DNA from: Candidatus Cryptobacteroides merdavium | Lineage (GTDB): Bacteria > Bacteroidota > Bacteroidia > Bacteroidales > UBA932 | DNA length: 33,590 nt | Assembly (NCBI GenBank): GCA_017694755.1 | Contig: JADIMO010000114.1 | Span: 1-33,590, forward strand | Direction of reading: 5' to 3' | Part shown: piece after piece, positions 1 to 9,255 of the stretch | Layout of the letters: every line of letters begins with the position of its first letter | How positions within the stretch are numbered: the stretch's first letter is position 1 | Notes under the pieces: model-generated | Told to the model about the DNA's origin: nothing | The model's input: only the letters and a program-made list of their open reading frames with translations | Databases searched by the model: none | Translations under genes and position numbers: made by a program

Positions 1-508
1 CATATAGAATAGAACTCAACGGAGTGAGTATGAGAAAATAGATATATCTTTGCCATATATCCAGAGATACAGGTAATCTTAGTGGGTGGTTATGACTGAA
101 ATCCCTGGGTGGCTATCGACCGAAATACGCAAACTGCCTTCATAGATTTGTCCTGTCAGGCGGATCAACGCCGGAAAAGCGCCGTTTCAAAAAATGAAAT
201 ATGATGGACAGAATACCATGAACGGTAATGACTGCAGCAAAACAAACAGAACATACCCATTGCTGCAATCATGCAACAGGCGGGCTACATATGGAGTTCG
301 AATAAAATCTGTACAAGCTCTGAAGAAAAACCTGAAATTATCTTATGAAAAGCAGCAGCGGGAGACAAAGTCCGACAAACCTTTATTTCCCGCTGCAATT
401 ATCTTCAATGAATCATGTATGAAACATCAAAACATCTTTACATTCATGTTCTTCAAAACAGAAACAAGGTATTTTCTGCATTAAATCATTGTTACAGACG
501 ATATTTTG
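1..508. other. Gene-poor AT-rich stretch downstream of the nuclease/receptor operon
   Basis: No convincing gene is seen here. A 96-codon open frame on the plus strand (194-484) has no recognisable domain, signal peptide or codon bias like the neighbours, and I do not call it. A TATCTTTG box at 45-52 matches the Bacteroidota -7 consensus (TAnnTTTG) on the plus strand, but it lacks a matching -33 TTTG and has no credible gene to drive. A short tandem motif at 84-126 is listed separately. I found no clear rho-independent terminator for the operon that ends at 509. Confidence 0.5.
84..126. mobile_element. Possible terminal-repeat remnant of an IS21-type insertion sequence
   Basis: Two near-identical copies follow one another: gggtggttatgactgaaat at 84-102 and gggtggctatcgaccgaaat at 107-126, a period of 23 nt with three differences. 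Closely spaced direct copies of a GGTGG...GACCGAAAT-like motif resemble the multiple transposase-binding repeats at the ends of IS21-family elements in Bacteroidota (recalled from general knowledge, not searched). No istA or istB gene lies inside the window, so this is either an isolated scar or the edge of an element extending left of the window. Confidence 0.35.
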
Positions 509-1642
509 TTACTCGTTATATTCAATATCCGTTATATTATTAACTGTAACTTGAATTTTTCCCTGATATAGGGTCAAGATACCGGTAACATTTATCGACT
601 TCTCACCAGCAAGCACAGCAGGATCAATTTCCGTGTCTGCAAAACGGCAATAACCACTGGTACGGATCTGTACGCAAGTTCCTTGGCCGCCCTGCTCAGT
701 AGAAAAATACTGACTCACTGAAGCCGGAGCCCTCTCTATGCCATAGTAAGGCTGGCCATTAACAGGATTTACCTTGTTTTTGTAGTCTCCTACTGTACCA
801 TAATTATAGTCATTGGCATTGCCGATGTTTACATTATCCCAGATTCCAGATACCAGGTACTCATCCATTTTTTCTTCAGACATGGCCCATGTTGTAATTC
901 CGGTATTTTCTCCTGAAATAAAGATACGGTTCCTGGACGCCTTCTTATCCTGATTGGAATCAAGGTACAACAAGGCGAAAGCCTCATTCAAATCTCTATA
1001 TTGGTCATCATACCAACTATACCAAAGGTTCTTGATAGTAACGAGCTTACCGAGATATGGGCAACTGTCCGATCCCTGAATATCTCTTGAACCAGGCAGA
1101 TCATCTGCCTCCACGACCACAGGCTCTACTTCACCTTCGACCTCACCCTTGAACACGTGTGTATCAATCAGCAAGGAAGACTCAAGATATGAGGTCTCAT
1201 ATGAGCCCGATGGATCGTGAAAACCTATTTGCACCATACCGTTGCCGGAACCTGACTTGTAACCATACATTCCAAGTTCAAGATCACGACAGTTCACATA
1301 TATGCGCTGCCCGGGGAGATAGTCATTATACAGACCGTTCTTTCCAAGCTTTATTTCCATTCCTCCAGTTTCGTCCTGAATATAAAAACTCTTATAGAAA
1401 TTTCCGTAACGGTCAGTGGTGCTCACTATTCCGGAAATCACTATATTCTGGTCTATAGTCCATGGATTACCTGTCTCATACATCGCAGCAAGTTCACCTA
1501 TTGTATGAGTGGGTGTCATCGTGACAGGAGTGTCCACTTCCGGATCATCATAACCTCCCCATACCGGCTGAAACTCCTCCTTGAGCGACTGACAGGAGTT
1601 CAATGTCAGAAATGACAAAGCAAATATCAATATCTTTTTCAT
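509..1642 (-). CDS. DUF5689-type OB-fold surface lipoprotein
   Basis: A 377-residue lipoprotein. The N-terminus is a signal peptide ending in a lipobox (LNSC, Cys17), so the mature protein should be lipid-anchored in the envelope. Residues of about 50-150 read as an OB fold of the DUF5689 kind: VISGIVSTTDRYGNFYKSFY, then IQDETGGMEIKL and a LPGQRIYVNCRDLELGMYG stretch. The C-terminal part contains a further beta-rich region ending in VTGILTLYQGKIQVTV. DUF5689 proteins commonly sit beside TonB-dependent receptors and exported nucleases in this phylum. The ATG lies 4 nt after the receptor stop, with AAGGAC directly upstream, so translation is probably coupled. It is the last gene of the five-gene operon. 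Its ligand is unknown; binding of nucleic acid is inferred from the OB fold and the neighbours. Confidence 0.85.
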   Translation of the reverse strand: MKKILIFALSFLTLNSCQSLKEEFQPVWGGYDDPEVDTPVTMTPTHTIGELAAMYETGNPWTIDQNIVISGIVSTTDRYGNFYKSFYIQDETGGMEIKLGKNGLYNDYLPGQRIYVNCRDLELGMYGYKSGSGNGMVQIGFHDPSGSYETSYLESSLLIDTHVFKGEVEGEVEPVVVEADDLPGSRDIQGSDSCPYLGKLVTIKNLWYSWYDDQYRDLNEAFALLYLDSNQDKKASRNRIFISGENTGITTWAMSEEKMDEYLVSGIWDNVNIGNANDYNYGTVGDYKNKVNPVNGQPYYGIERAPASVSQYFSTEQGGQGTCVQIRTSGYCRFADTEIDPAVLAGEKSINVTGILTLYQGKIQVTVNNITDIEYNE

Positions 1643-1646
1643 GTCC

Positions 1647-4595
1647 TTAGAATCTGAAATAGATGTTCAACATATAGTTTGCCCCGCACATATAAAAATA
1701 TTTGGGATCAAATCGGTAATATCGGTCCTTCCCATAACTGCTGATGAGCCTTGTCTGTTCATAGCCACCGGTTTTGACATTCTTGTTATTCAAGATATTC
1801 TGTACATTAAGAGAGAACCCTATGTTATATTTCCGTCCGATGTACCAGCTTTTGCCTATACTCAGGTTCAACAGGAATGCCGGATCAAATTTCTCTTGTG
1901 CGGCCATATAATTGACCTCCTCCGGAGTTACTATGCCGTCACCACCTCCACAGGCAAACTCTGTGCGGTAAAGAGGATTCATATCAAGATATGAATTTGC
2001 GAAATACTGGCCGGTAACTTCAAAGAACCAATAGTTTATGTTGTAATTAAGACCGACGGCTGCTGCAAGTTGAGGTGTTGAAGGCACATAATGTTTCTTC
2101 TCCCCTTCTACTATGTAGTTGCCTTCAGCGTCCTGGTCATATACTGGAGCCCCATCAATATATCCGGCAATCTTATATATAGGCTGGCTCTTCCAATATG
2201 GCACATCTTCGTCACGTATAATTTCGGCGCTGTTATCAACCGTCTGTACCATATGAGGATTGCTGGTATAGACATACTCACCCCAGCTTAATACCCCACT
2301 GATACTTAAGCCTTCAACAAATAGAGGCACCCGTACACCAAGTTCAACACCCATATGCCGCTGGTCTATACCCGTCATCGCAAAATTGGTAAAAGAATGC
2401 TGAGAATCATCATAGAAACTCATTACATCGGTCTGATCATTGATTTTGGTATAGAAACCGGTTACACGCAGATTATATCCATTGTTGCTATACTGATAAC
2501 TGATATCAGAAGAGAATGTCTTGACAGTAGTCAGATCATCTACCAAGGTATTACGTGTACGCGCAGAGACGAAAGACTGTGAAAATGTCGGAGCATCATT
2601 GAAATAACCTACATTTGCAGAAAGCCTGTGACCGCCATTCAACTCATAAGCAAGACTCAACTTAGTTGACCATGTCAGGAATGAAGCCACATCTGATTTA
2701 CCCTTGGATGTAACCGGATTACCGTTCTTGTCGTATGTTGTCAAGATACGTCCGGCATATTCTATAGGCTGACCATTGTCATCCAGCCCGGCAAAAAGAC
2801 CTTTACGCACAAGTCCATCCCTCCAGAATGCCTCATAACCTACACTTGCTGCAAGACTGGCCGAGAAACCTCCCAAATTATAGGTCCCGCTGGCCCAGAC
2901 ATTGGCACGGCGAATTTGTGCGAGATAATCATAGCCATATTTGCCTCCCTGTGTAATCTTTTGCGCTTCTCCATGCGCGAGAAAATAATCAAGGTCATTC
3001 TGAATCAAGGCTGCATTGGAGGCAAAATCTCGCTCTGCAAAAGAGTCGATATTCAGATAATACTTACCACCGAGAAGGTCGTTCATAAGCTTGTAGTTCT
3101 CAGTTCTGTTATACTTGAACTGCGCACCGGCCTTAAGATTGAAATGATCATCAATATTCCAGTCGATATTGCCGGCAAGATTCACATCGTTCTGATCAAC
3201 ACGTCTCTCCTCAAGCGCATATTTACTGCGTCCGTCAGGATTGGCATAGTTGACATTGTACAATCTGTCCCAATTCAGATGCTGGTAGTTTGCATATTCC
3301 GCGGTATGATGGGTCCATGCATACTCAGCCCATGCAGCCTTCTCAAAATTCTCCCTGTTGTAATCTTCATCCTCCATGAAAAAATATGAAGGAAGATTCT
3401 TATAATAATCAGGTCGCGGATCCATGGCATCGTACCAATCAAGTGCCGTATAGCCATTGTAACCGGTACGGTACAGCAGAATCGCTGATGCACTGAAATC
3501 CTCGCTTGGAGTATAGTCATACTTCAACGTAATCACCGGTTCAAAAGTCTTGCGTACTCGGGAATTACGGACCTTGCCGTTCTGATAGCCCCAGTTGGAG
3601 TTATACATATTGTCACCCATGAGATCATATACCTCCTGAGTTGAAGCATTCTGTGCTCCACGGCTACCTGGAGTAGCAAATGCTGTAAGCGACAATCTGT
3701 GAACATCTCCAAAGCGTTTGCTCACTCCTGAGTAAAATGCAAAAGAACGGTAATAAACACCCTCTACCCAATCGTTACCACCAAGACGCGCAGAAACATT
3801 AAAGGCATACGACCAACCGTTATCAAGCTCTCCTGAAGCATAAGTGGCCATAAGTCGCAGACGATAGAGAGCTGAATTGGAGAGAAGCGAAAAACGCCAT
3901 CCCGGACGCACATCATAAGGCTGACCGGAGATATTTGTCAATCCATTGTATCCTCCGAGCCCATATGGCAATGTCTCCATTCCGAGGGTAGCATCCTTTG
4001 ATCTCATAGCCTCATTGAGACCGCTCCAAAGAGAGAATGGAGTATAACCGGTCAATGCATCGTTCATCGGTACACCGGAAAGGTACACATCCTGTGTTTC
4101 AGAAGCGTATCCTCTATTTTTGAAACGTATGGCACTGAAACCGAAGCCAACCATATCTGCGTAGACATCATTATTTGCATAAAGAATGGTCGGGGCATCA
4201 GAATACCCGGTATCGTCAAGATCAAATTCCGAGAAACTTGAAGCATCAAGTTCACTGCTTTTCATTGTTTGCGCAGGGCCAAGGGTCACAAACATCAGAT
4301 CACGCACAAGCCCCTGCTCCACTTTTACATTCACACGAGTAGCCGTATAGCCTTCCGCCCCGACAGACAGAGTATAATTGCCATCAACAAGTCCGTCAAA
4401 CATAAACTTTCCATCCTGATCAGTAATCAGAGTGTTCAAAACCTGCCCCTCCTGTTCCAATTCAACCTTGGCACCGGAGATAGGAGTTCTTCCGGCACGG
4501 TCTACTACTGCGGCCTCAATTCCTCCGGTAGAAGCCTGTGCAGCAGCAACAATTGACAGCAGTGCCGCCATCATTGTCAATATAACCTTTTTCAT
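1647..4595 (-). CDS. TonB-dependent outer-membrane receptor with N-terminal carboxypeptidase-regulatory-like domain
   Basis: A 982-residue outer-membrane receptor. It has a signal peptide (MKKVILTMMAALLSIVAAAQA) and a carboxypeptidase-D regulatory-like beta sandwich at about 23-108 (GGIEAAVVDRAGRTPISGAK ... GKFMFDGLVDGNYTLSV). A plug-like region at about 120-240 contains FKNRGYASETQDVYLSGVPM, and a long beta barrel runs to the C-terminal NIYFRF, whose final aromatic residue is the usual barrel-assembly signal. Such receptors move bound ligands across the outer membrane using TonB/ExbBD energy. The start is 1 nt after the stop of the upstream EEP gene, and the stop is 4 nt before the DUF5689 gene. 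No SusD-type partner is encoded nearby; OB-fold lipoproteins flank the operon instead. The substrate cannot be read from sequence. The two nucleases upstream suggest nucleic-acid fragments. Confidence 0.9.
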   Translation of the reverse strand: MKKVILTMMAALLSIVAAAQASTGGIEAAVVDRAGRTPISGAKVELEQEGQVLNTLITDQDGKFMFDGLVDGNYTLSVGAEGYTATRVNVKVEQGLVRDLMFVTLGPAQTMKSSELDASSFSEFDLDDTGYSDAPTILYANNDVYADMVGFGFSAIRFKNRGYASETQDVYLSGVPMNDALTGYTPFSLWSGLNEAMRSKDATLGMETLPYGLGGYNGLTNISGQPYDVRPGWRFSLLSNSALYRLRLMATYASGELDNGWSYAFNVSARLGGNDWVEGVYYRSFAFYSGVSKRFGDVHRLSLTAFATPGSRGAQNASTQEVYDLMGDNMYNSNWGYQNGKVRNSRVRKTFEPVITLKYDYTPSEDFSASAILLYRTGYNGYTALDWYDAMDPRPDYYKNLPSYFFMEDEDYNRENFEKAAWAEYAWTHHTAEYANYQHLNWDRLYNVNYANPDGRSKYALEERRVDQNDVNLAGNIDWNIDDHFNLKAGAQFKYNRTENYKLMNDLLGGKYYLNIDSFAERDFASNAALIQNDLDYFLAHGEAQKITQGGKYGYDYLAQIRRANVWASGTYNLGGFSASLAASVGYEAFWRDGLVRKGLFAGLDDNGQPIEYAGRILTTYDKNGNPVTSKGKSDVASFLTWSTKLSLAYELNGGHRLSANVGYFNDAPTFSQSFVSARTRNTLVDDLTTVKTFSSDISYQYSNNGYNLRVTGFYTKINDQTDVMSFYDDSQHSFTNFAMTGIDQRHMGVELGVRVPLFVEGLSISGVLSWGEYVYTSNPHMVQTVDNSAEIIRDEDVPYWKSQPIYKIAGYIDGAPVYDQDAEGNYIVEGEKKHYVPSTPQLAAAVGLNYNINYWFFEVTGQYFANSYLDMNPLYRTEFACGGGDGIVTPEEVNYMAAQEKFDPAFLLNLSIGKSWYIGRKYNIGFSLNVQNILNNKNVKTGGYEQTRLISSYGKDRYYRFDPKYFYMCGANYMLNIYFRF

Positions 4596-4596
4596 G

Positions 4597-5658
4597 TTAT
4601 TTTCCGATTACGATATATGTTGGATAATGATCTGAGTAGCCTCCAATAAATGCCCCATTGGAAAAAGTACGGAATGGTGTACCCTTGTACTGTCCGCTTT
4701 GCTGGGTCATGAAAGATTTTTTGAAGACCCTTCCATAGTAGCCTTTCTTATGGATCGGACGTATCTTAAGTCCGCCGTCCGGTGCCTGCGCAAGATTGTA
4801 GTCCACAAGAATATTGTCATAAATATTCCATACTCCACGATATGCAAGGGAACCATAACCGTCAGCCAGCATATCAATAAACGGTGAATAGAAATCCTCA
4901 GTTCCCATTTCATCGATTTCGGCTTTGCTATGCATCCATACCACCATACTTTCATCAGTCGGGTTATCATTCATATCACCCATAACGACAACCTTGATAT
5001 CAGGATACTTCTGTTTGAGCTGCTGCACATGATTATATATGATTTCAGCACCTCGAGGACGCAAATCCGTTCCCTTGCCACCGATTCGTGAAGGCAGATG
5101 AGCGACATAAACTGCAATGTCCTCTCCACTGATTTGGCCATGCACCATAAGTATGTCACGGGTTTTGAAGGCCTTCTGTTCCTCTTCATTGAGGGTAAAC
5201 TCGATTCCGCTATTCTCAAAGGTAAATGGGATTGACTCACTGTCAATATAATTGAATTGATCAGGCCTGTAGAGCAAGGCGACATCCACGCCTCTTGCAT
5301 CCGGGCCGTCATAATGGACTATCTGGTAATTTGCAGCCACCAGCTCAGGCAGGCTGACAAGATCCTCCAGCACAAGCCTGTTTTCTATCTCACTCACACC
5401 AAGAATTGTGTGATAAACACCGTTTTCGTCACGCATCGCATTGATTACACGAGCGATGTTGTGCAATTTCTTTTCATACTTGGTCTGAGTCCACTTGTTC
5501 TTTCCATCCGGAAGGAACTCCGCGTCATCTTTGACGGGATCATCATAGATGTCAAAAAGATTCTCGACATTGTAGAACCCGATGACATAGTTCTGCTTCT
5601 GGGCAAAAGACTGGATGCCAGCAAGCAAAAGAATTATCAACAGAAATATCTTCTTCAT
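4597..5658 (-). CDS. Exported endonuclease/exonuclease/phosphatase (EEP) family enzyme
   Basis: A 353-residue enzyme with a cleavable signal peptide (MKKIFLLIILLLAGIQSFAQ), so it is exported. The EEP fold motifs are complete and in order: GFYNVENLFD (metal-site Asn30), GVSEIEN (Glu90/Glu92), DGPDARGVDVALLYRP (Asp120, Arg122), VAHLPSR (His187), GDMNDNP (Asp228, Asn230) and the C-terminal YSDHYP (Asp343, His344). This family includes Mg-dependent DNases, AP endonucleases and phosphodiesterases; the arrangement argues for an active phosphodiesterase. It lies 14 nt downstream of the Serratia-type nuclease gene and 1 nt upstream of the receptor gene, in one operon. I infer a role in trimming extracellular or periplasmic nucleic acid. 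A phosphatase or sphingomyelinase-like activity cannot be excluded from motifs alone. Confidence 0.9.
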   Translation of the reverse strand: MKKIFLLIILLLAGIQSFAQKQNYVIGFYNVENLFDIYDDPVKDDAEFLPDGKNKWTQTKYEKKLHNIARVINAMRDENGVYHTILGVSEIENRLVLEDLVSLPELVAANYQIVHYDGPDARGVDVALLYRPDQFNYIDSESIPFTFENSGIEFTLNEEEQKAFKTRDILMVHGQISGEDIAVYVAHLPSRIGGKGTDLRPRGAEIIYNHVQQLKQKYPDIKVVVMGDMNDNPTDESMVVWMHSKAEIDEMGTEDFYSPFIDMLADGYGSLAYRGVWNIYDNILVDYNLAQAPDGGLKIRPIHKKGYYGRVFKKSFMTQQSGQYKGTPFRTFSNGAFIGGYSDHYPTYIVIGK

Positions 5659-5672
5659 AAAAAGCTAAATTG

Positions 5673-6845
5673 TCAGTTCCACCAGGAATCAACTTCCGAC
5701 TCGACTCTTGCAGCCACATCCTTACCTACCTTGTCCGGAAGATTGACAAAGAAATCGTAGCCGAGCCTGCGTTCGAGGTCATCAATGGTCATTGACTGGT
5801 TCATTATGGTATTCTTGTCGTCACCGTAACTTCGGTGGCCGAAATAGAAAGCGATTCCGATATAGCCTCCGGTAGCGTTGCCTATCGAACCTCCTTTCTT
5901 GTAGCCGAGCAAAGCTTTGAAATAGCCCTCGGGGACAGTGCACGTCGCACCGTTATTGTCGTAGGCGACATCGGAAGCACCCTGTATGTCAGCTCCTGTG
6001 ACGACATAAAGAGTATCCATCTGATAGCACCAATCGCGTACCATATTTTCCAGCTTGGCCCAGGCAGACTGATTGAGAGCCGCCTTCTGTGGCGTCATGT
6101 TGGTAAAATAAAAGGTAGTTTCGTTGATACCATTGCCATACCTGTCAGCCGACGGAAGCTGATGCCCGCGGTCATACCCGCCACGGTATCCGCTGAACAG
6201 CACCGGCTGATACCTTGCCGGAATCTTGGGATCGTAACCCCAGTCATCCGTACGGCTGCCGCTGCCGATCAGACCTCTGTTCAGAGGATAGGCGACCCAT
6301 ACGGCAAGCCTGTCATCAAGACTGTAATAATAGGAATAGTTACGCAAGGTCTTGCCAGAGCGCACCATGTCATGAGTAATGAAATAGAGGTCTGAATCAT
6401 CTGTAGCAGGAAGTTCCAGCCATTTGCCAGGAATGTCCGATTTAATCTCAGATGAGCCTCCGCCTGTGCCGGAAGTCCCGTTCTGGGTGAAGGCTGCAGA
6501 TGCAATCTTTTCTCCAGCAGTGACAATCAATGTACAGCTGCGAGCATCCTTCTCATCATTCCTTTCCCATGAAAGTATAATATCGGACCTGCGACCATCT
6601 CCTGCCGCAGGTTCGATACTTGCCCATTCTTCCGCTTCCCCGAAATCTATGGTTATTGTCCAGGGACCGGCAGCATCCACAGTCACAAACTGACTGGAAG
6701 CCCCTGTTCCGGCAGTTTTAAGCGGCACGGAAATGGACGGGTCCCGGTCAATTGCGGTCTCTTCAGACTTGACGCAGGAAGAGACCGCAAAAAGAATGAC
6801 TGCCGAAAGCGGCAAAAATATTTTTGAAAAATTATTCAGCAGCAA
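5673..6845 (-). CDS. BACON-domain DNA/RNA non-specific endonuclease lipoprotein (Serratia nuclease family)
   Basis: A 390-residue lipoprotein with lipobox VSSC (Cys24). Residues of about 35-122 form a BACON-like beta domain (VTVDAAGPWTITIDF ... SAAFTQNG). After a Gly/Ser linker comes a beta-beta-alpha-metal nuclease domain at about 140-390. The DRGH motif is at 225-228, followed by Asn249, Asn258, Glu266 and Arg270. Counted from the catalytic His, these fall at +21, +30, +38 and +42, the same spacing as His89, Asn110, Asn119, Glu127 and Arg131 of Serratia marcescens nuclease, so the active site looks intact. The start is a TTG overlapping the end of the upstream lipoprotein gene by 14 nt. An in-frame TAA lies 9 nt upstream, so no longer start is possible, and no ATG occurs before the lipobox. 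It should cut DNA and RNA at the cell surface or in the periplasm. Confidence 0.9.
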   Translation of the reverse strand: MLLNNFSKIFLPLSAVILFAVSSCVKSEETAIDRDPSISVPLKTAGTGASSQFVTVDAAGPWTITIDFGEAEEWASIEPAAGDGRRSDIILSWERNDEKDARSCTLIVTAGEKIASAAFTQNGTSGTGGGSSEIKSDIPGKWLELPATDDSDLYFITHDMVRSGKTLRNYSYYYSLDDRLAVWVAYPLNRGLIGSGSRTDDWGYDPKIPARYQPVLFSGYRGGYDRGHQLPSADRYGNGINETTFYFTNMTPQKAALNQSAWAKLENMVRDWCYQMDTLYVVTGADIQGASDVAYDNNGATCTVPEGYFKALLGYKKGGSIGNATGGYIGIAFYFGHRSYGDDKNTIMNQSMTIDDLERRLGYDFFVNLPDKVGKDVAARVESEVDSWWN

Positions 6846-9222
6846 TGTATGTTACTTTTGAAATCTGAATAATACCGTTTTTTGTGTGAGATGCACAATC
6901 GAATGTCAGTTCATAATACTGATCAGTATTTTGGTATTGAGCAGGTATTTCAAATACCATTATACCTTCTGCAATACCATTTTTTGCTTCAATTCCCTCT
7001 GCGACCAAAGATTGCTGCACTGAATCAGAATAAATACTGAGTGTAACTGAATTAACTTTAGATACATCCAGAATGTCATCAACAGTCACTTCAATGGAGG
7101 TCAATTCAGGCATTGCGGTATCATTACTGATCGTAGCAACAGATTCATAACCCTTTCTGCCACATTTAATATATGACCACTCATTATTCCAATTATTGTT
7201 GTTAAAAGCGAATATGGTAAAAGAACTGTTTCCCGACTTAGCCGTCCAAGACTTATCATAAGCACCGACATTATTATTTGCACTATTGTCATCAGGGAAT
7301 GAAAGGACTATAGTACCTTCCGGAGTGGGGGTAGGAGGAACAACTTCTTCTGCTTCATTCTTCACTACCACATTTTTCACCTCCCATGTACCTGCCTTAG
7401 AAGAAGAGCTCTTGTAGACGAATGCAAACTGCATCTTCTTGCCTGCATATGCAGAAATATCAATATCCCCTGCATCCACAAATGTCCATCCCTGGCTTGA
7501 AGGATAAGTGACTCCCGTAACTTTCGTCCATTCTCCTACTCCATCTTCTTTTGCCCATACCGTAGCGTCATCTTCGAGGGTCGAGGTACTGAAATAATTT
7601 GTGGCATGTTCAAATGTAAGATATGCAGACGTTTCACCGGAAAGATCAATTACCGGAGAAATGAGCCAGCTTTCGCTCTCATAATTTGTATTATTCACAT
7701 AAGCGCTGGCTTTCATGCACTGATAAGAAGCATCATGATTCCACACCCACGTCAACGGATCATTCATCACCTTGTTGTCAATTGTGAAATCGCCGATTCC
7801 TTTGTTGAAGGAGTTGGAATAAATCCAATCACCCGGAACCGGATCCGGATCTTCACCAGGCTCTTCACCGCCACCCTGACCATTCAAAGAATAAATCTTG
7901 CTGCCGGTAGTGAACTCATAGGTTTCCAAGAATCTGGTAAGCTGGCCCACAATAACAACCTCATCTCCAACCTTTATCTGGTCTGATGAAGTAAATTTAT
8001 CACCATTGAGATAATACCCCCTATAAACTTCGAGTTCAGAAGTACCATCTCCGTCAGAAATCATATAAGTTGCATTCCCGAAACTTGGACTAACCTCCTC
8101 AATTGCAGAAATAGTACCCTTTACATATACTTCAGGTGAAACATTAGGATTACTGTTATCTCCATAAAACTGGTTATCGTCAATATACTTGTAGGCACCG
8201 GCAACATTGAACGGATCTTCAACTGTCCCGGATCCTTCAGGAGTACCAGTCTCTCCGCCTCCCTGGCCCTGCTCATGAGATTCTATAGTACAGTCCACCA
8301 CCTCGTCCTTGCCGTTATATTCGGTATAAGCACCGCGGATGGTAACCTTGTCACCTGACTTGAGTTTCTGACCATATTCGGAAGCATTATTTACGGTATA
8401 GACATATACAGTCCCTGTTTCATCCTCCAGGTCAAAACTTGCAAAATTTGCATTGATGCTGCCGGTTACGGTACCGGTCATTCTATACATGGTGAACATA
8501 TCCTTGGCCTCAAGGAACTGCTGCACAGTCACGGTCTGGATAGACTCAAGATCAAGCGGTTCATGAGATTCAACGGTACCATCTGAAAGCTGATGCTCAG
8601 ACTTGCTGGAATAGAATTCATATACACCCTTAATACTTACTTTGTCTCCGGTATGGATATCCATCGCCTTAAATTCTTCAGCATCTGCTCCGATGAACGG
8701 ACACGAAATTGTACCGGTCTCATCTTTAAGGGAGAACCCCCAATATTTTTCACTAGTTGCAATATCACCGACAACCCCAGTGAGCACATATTCATTTTCT
8801 GTATCTGCCTTCTCGATAAACTCAGCAATTGTTATGTTTTCCGCATCTCCTTCAGGCCCTGGTTGAGTAATTGTCAACGCAGCCTGACGCATGATATTTC
8901 CATAAAAGACAAGATCTGCGGAACGGTTGGCGCCATCGTTAGCAATCGCCTTTATGGTTATAGTCTGAGGTGAAGCGGAGGCTTTACCGCTTGAAGGATT
9001 AACACTGAGCCAAGACTGAACATCTTCAGTATAACCCTGCAAGGTCCAGTCTATCGTCGCAGTGAGTTCAACAGTGTAGTCCCCTCCTTCTTCAGGGAAC
9101 TCATACGTAGTCTCAGCCGGATTTATGCTGATCTCTTCCGGACCGAAATCTTCCGTTTCCTGGCAGGCGAACACCATTGTCAACGACGCAGCCGCCAAAG
9201 CGAATAAATTCTTATATTTCAT
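6832..9222 (-). CDS. Large BACON / triple OB-fold / choice-of-anchor-type lipoprotein
   Basis: A 796-residue lipoprotein, first gene of the operon. I place the start at the ATG at 9222: an ATG 36 nt further upstream (9258) lies inside the promoter -7 box and could not be transcribed. The signal peptide ends at VFAC (Cys20). Approximate domain order: BACON at 32-118; OB-fold at 126-225 (GVVGDIATSEKYWGFSLKDE); OB-fold at 227-318 (TVTGSINANFASFDLEDETG); a third OB-like domain at 330-450 (VYVKGTISAIEEV ... KVGDEVVIVG); a choice-of-anchor/jelly-roll domain at 465-625 (SWLISPVIDLSGETSAYLTF); and a C-terminal beta domain at 640-796. Gly/Glu/Pro-rich linkers separate the last domains. No enzymatic motif is seen. 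Three OB folds beside two nucleases suggest a nucleic-acid-binding surface protein; a glycan role for the terminal domains is also possible. Confidence 0.85.
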   Translation of the reverse strand: MKYKNLFALAAASLTMVFACQETEDFGPEEISINPAETTYEFPEEGGDYTVELTATIDWTLQGYTEDVQSWLSVNPSSGKASASPQTITIKAIANDGANRSADLVFYGNIMRQAALTITQPGPEGDAENITIAEFIEKADTENEYVLTGVVGDIATSEKYWGFSLKDETGTISCPFIGADAEEFKAMDIHTGDKVSIKGVYEFYSSKSEHQLSDGTVESHEPLDLESIQTVTVQQFLEAKDMFTMYRMTGTVTGSINANFASFDLEDETGTVYVYTVNNASEYGQKLKSGDKVTIRGAYTEYNGKDEVVDCTIESHEQGQGGGETGTPEGSGTVEDPFNVAGAYKYIDDNQFYGDNSNPNVSPEVYVKGTISAIEEVSPSFGNATYMISDGDGTSELEVYRGYYLNGDKFTSSDQIKVGDEVVIVGQLTRFLETYEFTTGSKIYSLNGQGGGEEPGEDPDPVPGDWIYSNSFNKGIGDFTIDNKVMNDPLTWVWNHDASYQCMKASAYVNNTNYESESWLISPVIDLSGETSAYLTFEHATNYFSTSTLEDDATVWAKEDGVGEWTKVTGVTYPSSQGWTFVDAGDIDISAYAGKKMQFAFVYKSSSSKAGTWEVKNVVVKNEAEEVVPPTPTPEGTIVLSFPDDNSANNNVGAYDKSWTAKSGNSSFTIFAFNNNNWNNEWSYIKCGRKGYESVATISNDTAMPELTSIEVTVDDILDVSKVNSVTLSIYSDSVQQSLVAEGIEAKNGIAEGIMVFEIPAQYQNTDQYYELTFDCASHTKNGIIQISKVTYIAAE

Positions 9223-9255
9223 AACCAAATGGAAAAAAATGTTGCTTATATCCGG

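Noticed and set aside
194..484. 96-codon plus-strand frame
   Set aside because: No recognisable domain, no export signal, composition of a spacer, and no promoter with correct spacing; likely chance.
1647..4595. SusC/SusD-type glycan utilisation locus
   Set aside because: There is no SusD, no glycoside hydrolase, lyase or sulfatase near the receptor; its partners are nucleases and OB-fold lipoproteins.
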